Assembly: GCF_022605725.1 (NCBI RefSeq)
Contig: NC_065547.1
Coordinates: 17,711,167 to 17,775,166, forward strand
Reading direction: 5' to 3'
DNA length: 64,000 nt
Source: Anthonomus grandis grandis
Taxonomy: Eukaryota > Arthropoda > Insecta > Coleoptera > Curculionidae
Positions 1 through 11,450 of this stretch are shown piece by piece. Made by a program: the position numbers and the translations under genes. A model generated the notes under the pieces. The model ran no database searches and was not told where the DNA came from. It saw nothing but the letters and a program-made list of their open reading frames with translations. Position 1 is the first letter of the stretch, and every line of letters begins with the position of its first letter.

Positions 1-476
1 TTGATGCATTATTTCTTCAGCTTTCTAATGTTTGCAGACCGATTAGCTGACACTTTTATATTCTAATTAAGTGATTGTTTCATACAGAAAACTATTTTTA
101 TAAACCAAAACTGGGTTTTTTTTACTGAGTTTAATTTAAACCTAGCTAAGCGTCTGGTAATAACAATGTAGGTAGTTATAAGGGGATATATAACTTCTGG
201 TATGCCATGATAATTTTTAAACTTTTTATAGCGTTCCATGTCTCATTTCGCCAACAATAGACCTATCCGTTTAGCTCTGCTTCGGTTTAAATTAAACATT
301 TTTAAAAACTATAAAAATCAAATAAAATGTAATGTAGTAAGATGTGGCCTCATGGTAGACTGTCATAATTAAATGTACTAGTAAGTATACTTATAACGAA
401 TTTCCATTGTACAAGCAAACCTACAAAAAAAATTATATATTATTTCTTCTATTAAAATGTTTTATTCTATTTATTC

Positions 477-480
<4 letters not shown>
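1..480. other. AT-rich sequence, nothing recognised
   Basis: I see no coding frame of substance, no RNA gene and no terminal repeats in this stretch. Confidence 0.5.

Positions 481-481
<1 letters not shown>

Positions 482-507
<26 letters not shown>
482..507. repeat. (AT)n microsatellite
   Basis: This is a run of about 13 AT dinucleotides. It is followed by further TATA/CGATAT-rich sequence up to about 545. The short frames running through it encode only I/Y repeats and are not genes. Confidence 0.9.
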
Positions 508-512
<5 letters not shown>

Positions 513-559
513 GAATAATACGATATATATATCGTATATATCGTATCTTCGTAGGTTTA

Positions 560-1592
560 TGCATTATAGCATTTATGAGAATATTATTATTGGAAGTGAT
601 TTTTAGTAGGTATATTATATAGGCTTTTGAGAGATCAATGCATAAAATATGTATTTCTAAGTTAACTGCTGATTCCTTATCATTTGCTATATACTTTAGA
701 ATTACAACACATTGTCCGTATACACGGTCTTTTAGCTCTACATCCATTATCATTCTTCTTCTATAAATTCTGCTTCCATTGGATTTCTCAATCTGTTTAT
801 TGTACTTGTGACTGATATCCCCCTATAATTATGACAGTAGTAGGATTGGTTGCATTTTTTTGTAGACGGAGGATATGTATACAACTTTCCATTGGCTAGG
901 AACTTCCTGTCCATTCAGACATTTGTTAGAAGATTTGTGCTAGTAGATGTTTTCATTTTCTTTCCGGCATTTTTTAATAATTTCGGGTGCACTCGTGTTG
1001 GTTCGCACGATTTTGTATTTCTTAGTTTGTTAATACCACCATTTTTACTTATCTATTTGCACTTGTTCTCCTTATGTTTTAGGTGATTCATTTTTTTCGT
1101 ATTTTTTGTTTAGCCTGTTATATGCTTCTTTGTCTTCTGTAGATTTTGTATTTAACCACTTTACGTATAGCTTTTGCGTTTATTAGTTCTTCGACTTAAT
1201 CGCACATCGAACCATCATAATTTAGTGCTTTTTTGCTGTTGTTCTTTAATGCCTAATGCTTCCTACACAGATTTAAAATTGCTTTGTATTATGCTATTGT
1301 ATATTTCTTTAAAAGACGTATTCTTAGAGAAGTTCAAGTAGTCATCTAGGCGTTTTATGTATAAACTACTCGCTGCTGTCATCTGGGAGACTGTCCAATT
1401 TCGGGTAATTCATAGATTTATTTTCGATTTCACACTGGGTGTTTTTTTATAGTAGTAGTCGTCCATCATGGAATACATGTTAGTACATACCAAATAATGG
1501 TCCGTCCCACATATGGCTTTTCTTGAACTCTAATGTTTAATTGTAGGTGTGCTGACTGCCTCATAATTACATAATCTATATATATTCATATA
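560..1592 (-). pseudogene. RTE-like LINE relic, endonuclease end to reverse transcriptase start
   Basis: Read on the minus strand in broken frames, this piece shows IDYVIMRQSAHLQLN near 1560, which resembles the end of an RTE/BovB-type endonuclease. A linker follows near 1100-1200 with residues like KYKIYRRQRS. A reverse transcriptase motif-A-like stretch, LEIHILCIDLSKAYI, lies near 600-690 after a GQCVVILKYI segment. Stops and frameshifts are frequent, so it is dead. The upstream half of the endonuclease continues on the far side of the palindromic element, at 3118-3510, so this LINE was split by that insertion. Assignment to RTE rather than another LINE clade is inferred from remembered motif patterns. 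Confidence 0.55.
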
Positions 1593-1594
1593 TA

Positions 1595-3113
1595 CAGGGT
1601 GTCTCACGACGAATAGACGCGATCGATATTTCGGAAACTAATTTTTCAAAAATTTTGAAAATTTGGCAACATGGCACAGTCGATGGGGGCTACACAACTA
1701 AAATATTTTGACAGTTGTGACGTTTCCGGTTATACCGGAAGTAGGTGTCAACTTCGTTATTTTAAATGGAACACCCTGTATATTTTTACTTTTTTGGCTT
1801 TTACGTGAAATTCTAAGTATATTTTGTGTATAATGTCCTATACCTAAGTGTAACCGTTTTTGACATATTTTTAATTTCATGTGAAAAACTATGTTTATAA
1901 GCCCTAACATAATTACCGATTACTCCCTTTTAGTAGCCTTTATTTATTGGTTAGTTTTGGTTTTATTTTAGAGGAAGGACCACTTTAAAAGACTATTTTA
2001 AAATTTGGCTAAAAAAAAGATACAGGGTGGTCAAAAACTAGCATTAAAAATTAAAATGAAAAAATCATTAAAAGTCAATTTTTTTAAATGGAAACCCCCT
2101 ATTTTTATAATTTTTTCATAAAGATAATTAAAAATAAGGTTAACTTTGTATAAGGTTATCTAGTCCAAAAATTGATAGTTTCCGAAATATTGGCAGTTTA
2201 AATTTGGCCTAATATTAAAAGCCGTATAATAACACGGCTCAAGGATTGTTGATTAGTTGGGCATGACGGTTGTCATAGTAACCGCTAGAAGCGGCAGTAA
2301 GACAATGGATTATATGCATTAAATTTATAAGTTACTTGCTATTTAAGTTTTCTTCCTAAAAGTGTAATTTAATTAAAAAGTGTACATTTCTGTTATAATC
2401 CATTATCTTACTGCCGCTTCTAGCGGTTACTATGACAACCGTCATGCCCAACTAATCAACAATCCTTGAGCCGTGTTATTATACGGCTTTTAATATTAGG
2501 CCAAATTTAAACTGCCAATATTTCGGAAACTATCAATTTTTGGACTAGATAACCTTATACAAAGTTAACCTTATTTTTAATTATCTTTATGAAAAAATTA
2601 TAAAAATAGGGGGTTTCCATTTAAAAAAATTGACTTTTAATGATTTTTTCATTTTAATTTTTAATGCTAGTTTTTGACCACCCTGTATCTTTTTTTTAGC
2701 CAAATTTTAAAATAGTCTTTTAAAGTGGTCCTTCCTCTAAAATAAAACCAAAACTAACCAATAAATAAAGGCTACTAAAAGGGAGTAATCGGTAATTATG
2801 TTAGGGCTTATAAACATAGTTTTTCACATGAAATTAAAAATATGTCAAAAACGGTTACACTTAGGTATAGGACATTATACACAAAATATACTTAGAATTT
2901 CACGTAAAAGCCAAAAAAGTAAAAATATACAGGGTGTTCCATTTAAAATAACGAAGTTGACACCTACTTCCGGTATAACCGGAAACGTCACAACTGTCAA
3001 AATATTTTAGTTGTGTAGCCCCCCTTGACAGTGCCATGTTGCCAAATTTTCAAAATTTTTGAAAAATTAGTTTCCGAAATATCGATCGCGTCTATTCGTC
3101 GTGAGACACCCTG
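1595..3113. mobile_element. Large near-perfect palindromic (foldback) element, CAGGGTG ends
   Basis: The two halves are inverted copies. Arm 1595-2314 pairs with 2394-3113 around a 79-base loop, and paired positions sum to 4708 at both the outer and inner ends, so there is no net indel. The few mismatches I found lie near 1680-1690 and at the inner end. The outer ends read CAGGGTGTCTCACGACG and are flanked by TA, the usual target of Tc1/mariner-type transposons. Further CAGGGTG-type ends occur inside each arm, near 1770 and 2022 and mirrored on the other side. This suggests a composite of nested small elements that was copied as an inverted duplication. The identical 70-codon frame in each arm is a by-product. 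No transposase is visible, so it is non-autonomous. Confidence 0.85.
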
Positions 3114-3117
3114 TATA

Positions 3118-3510
3118 TTCATGTATAATTTTCTGTTTGAAGAAAACATTTATTATTCTCAATTCCTTATGTCGATTAATCGTTCCCCTTTATCATTTAC
3201 AGCTTTTTCTGATTTCTTCGTGCTTCCTATCATGGACAACGCATCATCAAGATTTTCAAAAAAAAAACCGCATTTTTTGCTGCTACAGATTCATTCTCCT
3301 ATAGTGCGTATACTCCAAGTAATGTGATTCTATTTCCATAAATGTCAACGTTCACCTTTATTTGTATGTTCTCGGTTCCCGCAATCAGTAATATTCCTCT
3401 TGAATTTTTTGTTGACTAGAAGGGAAGGTCCTCGTTTTCCACGTTCATCCTTTGGTATTTTACTGATTTTACTATTCCAATGAGTTTTTGTTTCCGTTAG
3501 CGATATTACT
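3118..3510 (-). pseudogene. RTE-like LINE relic, endonuclease part
   Basis: Minus-strand translation gives fragments resembling an RTE-class apurinic endonuclease: RGKRGPSLLVNKK near 3420, then EKAVNDKGERLIDI near 3185-3220 (family pattern NxxGxRLIDF), then KQKIIHEY beside the TA at the palindrome. The remaining endonuclease and the RT start continue at 560-1592. Frameshifts and stops are present. Confidence 0.5.
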
Positions 3511-3784
3511 CTATTGACGTATAGCTAGTATAGCTAGCTAAATAGCGGATAAACCTGACGAAAAAATTATGTATCAAAACGCACTGTACGAAAATTTAAA
3601 ATTTATTTGAGGTAAAAATCTATAATTTTTAGTAATCATTTTATAAACATATAAAATAAACTCATTAAAAGTTAATATAGCCACAGATATGATTAAATCT
3701 AATAATATCGATACTTGTCGCTCTCTCTATATTAAAGCGTCCTGTAAAACCAAATAACATAAAACAGATTTCTATAAGATATTC
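3511..3784. other. AT-rich sequence, nothing recognised
   Basis: I see no frame, repeat ends or RNA-like structure here. Confidence 0.4.
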
Positions 3785-4143
3785 TCAACGGCTCTATTGT
3801 TACGTACACAGATGGGGCTGGTATATGAAGGTTTCTTTTTTTCTCCTCTAAACCGCAATCGCCCGAGTTCCGACTCCCGACAACCCGTCCCTGGGAAACG
3901 GTGGAAACTCGCCCAAATTTTAAAGCTGACGGACGGTATTATTATATTGATTTTTTCAAGAAATTGTTTCCTAACCCGTTTTCTCGCTTTGGTTTCGCGT
4001 AAAATTACCAAAACGGGATCGGGCGGTGCGTGCGCGAGCCCCGTCTCCCAGATAAAAATCAAGTTTTGTATTAATTTCCCGTGGAAATTATCGAAAATCG
4101 GGAGGCCGAAATCTCGGAGCCGGTCCAGGCTGGTCCCTGTGAG
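3785..4143 (+). promoter_or_regulatory. GC/CpG-rich island ending in a splice-donor-like site
   Basis: Against an AT-rich background this block is rich in C, G and CpG (for example CGGGCGGTGCGTGCGCGAGC near 4020). It ends with GAG|GTAAGG at 4143/4144, a good match to a metazoan 5' splice site. The open frames across it have no family resemblance and look accidental. It may be a promoter plus noncoding first exon, possibly of the FAR gene far downstream or of a gene I cannot see, or a conserved regulatory block. This is inference only. Confidence 0.3.
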
Positions 4144-5406
4144 GTAAGGCGAAAAATTTCATGCTTATCAATGAACGGGCGGCTTGGTGGGGGGTTTTAT
4201 TAATATTATTTTAAACTTGACCCGAGTGGATAAAGTCTTCCGCATACAGCAAATTTAATTTTACTAATTCATCGTGTATGAATTAAATGAGGGCATTGCG
4301 AGAAAACTGGAATCGCCTGGATAACAATAAGTGACATAACCTTAAAGTCTTGTAACTATAGGCAGTAGGCCTTGTCAGAAAGGTGCAGCATTAAGCTTTT
4401 TTTGGATTTCACAGAATTTTTTTTTTCATGCTGGCGTTTTATTATCTCGATTTCCAATAATTACTAAACAAAGTAAATATTTAAGTTGTGTAATGTATAA
4501 GACCTCATGTCAGAAAAAAACCAGTAATCCCACCTATTATAAATTTAAAAGAGCTTAGTCACTAATTAAACTTAAACCTTAAGTTAAAGTTGTAAATTTA
4601 AAAATAAATAGAAAATTAGATTAAAATCTATTTGGGTCTGTCACGTTGGTAATTTTAGATGAGATAAACACGATAATTTTGGATCGCCGAATAGGAACAA
4701 AATGGTTTAAATTGGTGATAAAATGAGTGACAAGAAGGCACAAATAATACTTGCATGGTATAGTGCAATGATATAAAAATCGAGTCCTTTTGCGGCGTTC
4801 TGATTGGCCAGTTTCGTCAGGTCATTTTGTCTTGACCAATCAGAAGAATCGGTTTCCACAATGCCGGGAATATTGTTGTCTTTAAATATACGGGTTTGTA
4901 CAATTTTTTTCTAATTGTGATTTTTATTTTTATGTCTCGTATTAGCATATATGGTAAATGGCGTACTGTTTGTCTAAAGAAATGATTTTAGCTACTAATA
5001 TACAGAGTTTTAGCAATTTGATTCAGTAGAAACTTTGGCCTCTCAATAACTTATTTTTCTCTTCTTCATTTATGTAATCCTTGAATTAAACCGTGAATGC
5101 TTATTTCACGTGACCGACTAATGTGTTAATACATAATTGGTCACGTGAGAGATCTGTAAAAACTGATATCCTCTTACAATTTAAAATGGCTGCCAAAATT
5201 ATACGGTCAAAATAAACAGCGCCTCATATGACCTAAATATTTCATTTGGCATACAAAAAGAAGCCGCCATTTCCAATAAATGCTTCAGTCAATGAATTGT
5301 TGCCATTATTTAACATATGTGGCAACATCTGAAGAATCTTAAATGGAACAGTTTATACATATATATTTATATATATAAATATATTTATATATGTAGATAT
5401 AATACA
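4144..5406. other. Noncoding stretch with two small inverted motif pairs
   Basis: No gene is visible. CTGATTGG at 4800-4807 faces CCAATCAG at 4836-4843, giving two CCAAT boxes in opposite orientation. TCACGTGACC at 5106-5115 faces GGTCACGTGA at 5139-5148, a 10-bp inverted repeat with an E-box CACGTG in each arm. Both may be regulatory or simply ends of old MITEs. Confidence 0.35.
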
Positions 5407-6340
5407 TACATAATGTTTCAAAACGAGAACCAATGTCACCCGTTATTTCTTAATTGTTTAAAACTATATTTAATTAAATGTGAACAAATTGCTTCACAAA
5501 ATTAGTGTGATACTGCCGTTACTCCGTTATAGTTCCATTCTCCTTGGTTTACATGGAAATGAAGAGTTTTCTTGCAGAAGATCTGCAATACCAAAAGAAA
5601 AATAATATTGGAGAGGAAACGTGTCGTATCCATCATCCTGAGACTGAAACTCATAATTCTCTGTTAAAAATTATTTTTTTATTTATGAATTCCATCCACT
5701 GAAAAAGTGCACCAAAGCAAAAACTTGAATATCCAAATAATGATGAAATTTTTTTGAAAGTTTCCAGAGATCAAAGGGAATTTAAGAAAAGCCAATGAAG
5801 TGTCCTTGTCTCCTGGATTTTATGTCCTTGAGGAAGCAATAAATTATAAATAGATTCTGAGGTACTAACATGAATAAGAAGTTTACAAAAGTATCCTGAA
5901 AGGTTTCTGCAGGCTCACCTAGAGTTATCAGAGGCCAAAGTACTTGGAAAGGCAATAAGTCATCTTGGTTTACGTCTTGGACTAAGTCTAAAGAACTTAA
6001 GCTTGTCTCATATTTTTATTAAACTAAATTAAACGAAGAATTTTCTTACAATGAATTAAAGCTTCTCAAAGGAAACTCTAACTAAGAGCTGTTATTCGTG
6101 AACGTGGATGAGATCCTAAAAGGCAATTTAGGAAATTTAGGGTTTGCTCCCGAAAAACAACTTATTAATCAATGAATTCTGTCCATTGGAGGTACTAACA
6201 TGACCCAGAACTACTTAGGATGTATGTAAGGATTCTAACGGATTTCTGGAGCCTCACGAAGAGGTATCAGAGATCAATGAGTGATCTTGGTTTCATGTTG
6301 GACTAGGTGCTAGGCTAAGCTTGGGCTTGTCTCATTCCTT
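5407..6340. repeat. Dispersed repeat family, copy 1
   Basis: Bases 5407-5520 recur with a few changes at 15066-15185. Bases 5530-6010 resemble 28470-29040, sharing for example the phrases AGAGTTTTCTTG and CCTAGAGTTATCAGA in the same order. Within the copy, 6180-6330 partly repeats 5860-6000. No protein-coding frame is seen, so this is an unclassified noncoding interspersed repeat. Confidence 0.6.
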
Positions 6341-7199
6341 CTCTGAAGAAAATTAAAAATTTCCTTGCAGAACACACACGGTTTTTATTTTTTTTCCTAA
6401 ATGAACAAATAGCAAACAATGAGATTGGCTCCAAATTGAACCAAAAAATATATTCCAATAAAAAAAATCATAAAAATATTTCGAGTAATAAAAAAGTAAT
6501 GACTAAAAATATAAGTTTATAAAAAAATAAATTGTGGCTTATTCTGAACACAGAATGCCCTGTCAAAGTTTGGGAACTGCAATTCGAGACAGCCTGTATA
6601 TACACATCCTTCATATTTATAATATACAGGATGGCCGGAAAGTCAACAATAATACTGAAGGGGCTGACATAAAATGACTTTAGCTTTTCAACACTGAATA
6701 GCCATTTTACTGACGACAAATATTAAACTAAACAGCCAACACATTTAATAGGACATCTATTCTAAAATGAAGTATTACTCATTTTCATTTTTAATACCTC
6801 AACTTTGGCACCTCATACTGGACCAACAAAATTATATGGCAATCTGGCTAATACCTTATAAAGTTGGCTCATTTAATCTACTTTTAAAATCACCCAATAT
6901 GTTTTAAAAACTGTTATTGTGATAGATGAAGAAAACTGTTAGAGTAAAAGATAAACCTAAACAAATTGTTAAGTTAGGTTTAAACTGTTTTTATCTAACT
7001 TAAAAATTAAAAAATCAAAAGCGAAGTTAATTCTTATCGCCATAGCAATAAACAACAAATATTTTTGGAAATTCCGTGAACTAACTGCTTTTTTGCTTGT
7101 ATCCTAAAGTTGTTACCACTGCTTTGGATTTGTTTTTGAGTTCATTTTCCTGTGGACTGTGTTTTTTAAACTGTTGGTTTTATGGGTTAATCGTTTATT

Positions 7200-7750
7200 A
7201 TGCCCTTGCCGTATACCGCCCAAGAGTATGCAAACATGCATCTAATTTGTGGTGAATACAGAGGAAGTGCTCTAGCAGCATCTAATCTTTATCAAGAAAG
7301 ATATCCAAATTCGATATCCTGACTATCGTGTATTTATTAATATTCACCGCTCATATTCCGAAGGCAAGATGCCTTATGCCACTGTTCAAAAGGGAAGACC
7401 TCGTATTGATTATGTTGACGAAGTTTTAAAAGAAATTGAAAATGATCTGACTACCTCGGCACGAGCAATCGAAAGAAGAACAGGGATACCGGAATCAATA
7501 GTAAACGACATCACTAGGCGATTTCAATATCACCCATATCATGTTCAATGGGTGCAGAGCCCACTGCTTCGAGACTACGAACCACGCCTACAATTTTGTC
7601 ACAGAATGTTGCAAAAAAATCAAGAAGATCCGAATTTTTTAGATAATTAATATACTGTGATCGGATGAAAGTACATTCAAAAAGGATGGCTTTATGAACA
7701 TACACAATTTGCACACTTATGCGTTGGAAAATTTCCACTCTATTCGAAAA
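7200..7750 (+). pseudogene. Mariner-like transposase, N-terminal part
   Basis: Starting from the ATG at 7200-7202 (MPLPYTAQEYANMH), the frame encodes the helix-turn-helix DNA-binding region (SARAIERRTGIPESIVNDI near 7455-7515). It then shows HPYHVQWVQSPLLRDYEPR and, after a stop and frame change, a WSDESTFKKDGF stretch near 7655-7695 holding the first catalytic aspartate (family pattern TDExxF). A frameshift near 7320 and a stop near 7650 break it. The frame is lost in a GAGAGA run at about 7750 where the LINE begins. The protein continues at 12190. It belongs to the group of IS630/Tc1/mariner-type transposases with a DxxPLDFFLWG C-terminal block. Confidence 0.7.
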
Positions 7751-7950
7751 GAGAGAGAGAGAGAATTTGGGTTTTGTAAAGGCGCATCAGCATCTGAGGC
7801 CATTTAGCGCCCTTTAGGTTTTTTTTTATATTTTATTATATAGATTTACTTCCTTTAAGAATTCTATTATATTCTTTATATTTTGTTTGTTTGGTTCGTA
7901 TACTTGAACGTCGTTTTGTTTTAGGTTAGTGGTGATTGGTAAATTGTGTT

Positions 7951-8870
7951 TTATTTTATATGTATGTAGTCTATGTATAGTGCAAAAATATGTTTTATGG
8001 TGAGATTATAGTCATTGCAAAAGGGGCATATTGGTTGATTTTCTTTCTTTAAGATATATTCATGAGCGGTTTTCGAGTAGCCTATCAGAATTCTAAGAAT
8101 AATTGATTGGTATTTTCTGTTTAAATTTACATCTATGTAAGGCAAAAGATGTATTTTGATTATCTCAAGAATCTTATTGTCGGTTTCGTCTAAATCTTGT
8201 TTGAGTTGAGTTAAATTTTGTATTTTGTTATTTATTTGCAGGAATAGATCTCTATAGTAAAAGGTATTTGATAGTCTAGACTCTAAAGCAAATACCAGTT
8301 GGATTTATCCCATGTTATAAGCTGTTTCATTCCATTCTATACGGATATGACTGGGAATCCAGATAAAACTAATATCTTTACCATTTCTATTGCATTTGAA
8401 TCTGTCATTTTAAATATTTACGAATACTATTACGGAACTATCCCAGCATTCATGTGTTCACAACTATACATTTTAAGAGTATGTAATGAGCTGAGAGAGT
8501 CTGTATCAGAATTTATTGAAAGATGATGTTTTTATGAAAGTAATTGCTTCTTCAATAACAAGTAGTTCTGCTGTAAGTATACTGCTTTTTAACTTAATTT
8601 CACAACTTTGTGAAAAATGTTTTCAGAAAAAAGCTGAGCTGGTATGTGAATTTGTCTTTGATCCGTCTGTTAAAATTATGATGTGGTCGGAGTAATTATT
8701 TTTAATAATGATGTAAAATTCATTTCTTATAATTTTATGATGTGTGATGGATTCTTTATTGAATTTAGTTAGATTTAGGTTTATATCCATATTAAGGTAT
8801 ATCCAGGGTGCAAAGTTATAATTGGTATGATGGCCTATTTCAGGGAGTTTTATATTATACATTTTGAGTG
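7951..8870 (-). pseudogene. LINE RNase H and C-terminal zinc-knuckle region
   Basis: On the minus strand DHIIILTDGSKT near 8650-8690 gives the RNase H start with its first catalytic Asp. TAELLVIEEAI near 8530-8575 supplies the Glu, and ISFIWIPSHIRI near 8340-8385 matches the WIPSHxGIxGNE motif. Frame changes separate them. Downstream, 7951-8145 encodes RKYQSIILRILIGYS and CPFCNDYNLTIKHI, a CxxC-x-H pattern seen at the ends of I- and R1-type LINE proteins. Confidence 0.65.
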
Positions 8871-9111
8871 ATTTCGATAGTATTATGTTAGGTGGAATAG
8901 CTTGATTGCTTCGAGTGTATAAATCTTCTGCTATTTGTGTTTCAATTTTTTTTTTATATAATGGATGATTTAATTGACACCATAGTTTAGTTGAATATTT
9001 TAGGAGAAGTTGTGTGCGTCTGATGTCGAGAGGGGTGATTCCTGTTATACAATTTAAGGTGGTGATTGGACTAGTTGGGAAAGTTCCAGTACATACTCTA
9101 AGGCACAGATT

Positions 9112-10503
9112 TTATACTGGATTCATTGTATTTACATATGATTTCCTTGCTGATGTATAAACTATACTTCTATAGTCTATTTTTGGTCTAATAATGGTAG
9201 TGTATATTTTTAGGAGGGTCTTGTTATCACTTCCCCATTTTGCGTTTGCTAAAATCCTTAGTAGGCTTATATCAGCAGTGCACTTGATTTTTAAGTGTTT
9301 AAAATGGTCTTTCCAGGTCATTTTATTATCTAAAATTAATCGTAGGAATTTGTTTCATATTACATTAGTAATTTCGGAATTTTGTATTTCAATAATGTTT
9401 GTCTTAGAGCAGTTTCTTTTTTTTTTACAGAAATGCATTGTATTATATTTATTTGGTGAGAAAGTGAATCCATTTTTGTGTTATTATTTTTAATTTTCGT
9501 TAACATATTTGGCTATCTGAAGATGAATGATATATTCCTATGCCATCAGCGAATATTCTGCAATTTATATATGGAGGAATAGCTGATCTTATACTATTTA
9601 TAGCTATTATAAATAAGGTCACAGTAGAGTGCAGATCCTTGAGGAATTTTCTAGTATAAATTTTGAAGAGAGGGTATTTGCTATTCTTACGCAGAAGATT
9701 CTGTCTGTCAGGAATTTTTTGTATGAAGTCATGACCTCTTGTTTCTCCAAAAAAAAATAGTTTTAATAATATTGTATTTCCACGTGGTGTTAAATGCACG
9801 AGTTAAGTCAAGAAAAGTAGCAACAAGGTGATTTTTCTTAGTAAAGTTTTCATATAAATCTAGAGTAAATCCTATTATATAGTCAATTGTAGATTTCCCC
9901 TTGCGAAAACCAATTGATTTGGATCAATGAGATTGTTTTTTTCTAAGTACCACATAAACACAATCTAAAATTTACTATTCTTTCTAAAATTTTGCTTAAA
10001 TGGTTTGTAAGAGTTATAGGCCGATAGCTTTCTATATTGGTATGTGGTTTTGCGGGTTTTACAATTGGAATTAGAGTTGAATATCTCCATAGATCAGGGA
10101 GGAAATCTGTAGACCAGATGTAATCGTAGTACTTCAATAGTTTATGTAGTGCTTCGTTTGGGAGATTTGCAATCATTGGGATCAAATCTTCGTCTGGCTC
10201 AGGTGAGCGATTTTTGCTACACTTTATTGCAAATTCTAGTTCTTTAACGGTTATGGGCAGATTATATGAGAAATCAGTATTATTATTGAACTTTATTTCT
10301 GTTTTTTCAATGTTCGATTTTATTGTTAAAAATTTTTCGTCATAGTTATGAGATGCTAATATGTTCTGGAAATATTCTCCAAAGCAATTTGCTATTTCGA
10401 GAGAATCTTCTAGCCATTCATTAATATGTATTATCCCATTTATAGTAGTTGAGGGTTTGCCTTTTAGCCTATTAATTTTTGACCAAAATTCTTTGCTTGT
10501 CAT
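9112..10503 (-). pseudogene. LINE reverse transcriptase domain
   Basis: The longest open piece (9943-10503, 186 codons) covers the linker and the first RT motifs: EFAIKCSKNRSPEPDEDLI, the fingers region WRYSTLIPIVKPAKPH, and ESYRPITLTNHLSKILERIV. After stops and a frameshift, 9500-9799 carries CRIFADGIGIYHSS, corresponding to the catalytic F/YADD box with the second Asp changed to Gly. The thumb-like WKDHFKHLKIKC piece sits at 9112-9321. The domain is therefore inactive as well as broken. Confidence 0.75.
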
Positions 10504-10889
10504 TGATGAGTTTATGGAGGATACATATTGCTTCCAGGAAGATGTATATGCGCTTTTTGTGAGCCTTTTTGCTTTTGCTCTTGCTCTTTTATAAGAGATA
10601 AGGTTCTCGGTAGATGGAGAGTGTTTAAATTTGTCTATTTTTTTGTCTTTCTAAAATTGCATCTTTGCATTCTTTTGACCACCAAGGTACAGGGGCTTTA
10701 TTATAGTTTATCAAATTTGTTGGAATATATTGGTCTGCCGAATGTTTGATGGCTGCAATGAATTTTTCCAGAAAGTTTTGGCTTTTGGGATCTGCGTCAC
10801 ATTTAAATGATCTTTTATAGTTTTCCCAGTCAGCTTTAGATAAGTTGTAAACTTTTTTATTTACATTTGCAGGATTCCAATGTAAAAAT

Positions 10890-11450
10890 CTTATTATAAT
10901 CGGGTAGTGGTCACTGCTGTAAGTATCTTCATTTATTCCCATTGATATTGAGTAGTTAAAGCTGAACTACAGGAGTTAGATCTATTTTCAATTATACTAC
11001 CTCTCTGATTTGTATATCTTAATCCCCATATTATGTTGTATGAGTTAAAATCGCCTCCTATAATAAAATGATTTGGACGTTCTTGAATAAGATTATTTAA
11101 TGAATTTATGTTAGTTCCATAAGATGTTGGAATATATATAGAGCATATCATAGTATTTTGCGGCACAAGTGTAATTGCTACTGCTTTAATATCTGTGTTT
11201 CAATAATATTTCCCTATATTGTATTTTATTGTTGGTTACGATAGCCACACCACCTGATGCTCTGTTGGCGTTTATCCGGTTTTTTTTACTATGTTGTAAT
11301 TTTTTATGTTTAATTTGTTTTGAGTTTTTAGATTTGTTTCTTGTAGTAGTATTATATGTGGTTTATATCTAGAGATAAGTAATTTTAAATCTTCAAAGTT
11401 ATTTTGAAGTCCAAGTATATTCCATTGAATTATAAGAGGGTTGAATATGT
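10890..11450 (-). pseudogene. LINE endonuclease (EEP) domain
   Basis: Minus-strand pieces show IIQWNILGLQNNFEDLKLL near 11380-11440, then PHIILLQET (catalytic Glu), NTMICSIYIPTS and FIIGGDFNSYNIIWG near 11020-11075 (catalytic DxN). SSDHYPIII follows near 10890-10915 (catalytic SDH). This order is that of the apurinic-like endonuclease of non-LTR elements. Stops separate the pieces. Confidence 0.75.

Noticed and set aside
1698..1910. 70-codon frame, repeated exactly at 2798-3010
   Set aside because: It is duplicated only because it lies in both arms of the palindrome; there is no homology.
3797..4147. 116-codon plus frame (and a 96-codon frame on the other strand)
   Set aside because: It lies in a GC-rich island, resembles no family and ends across a likely splice donor; the frame is probably a composition effect.
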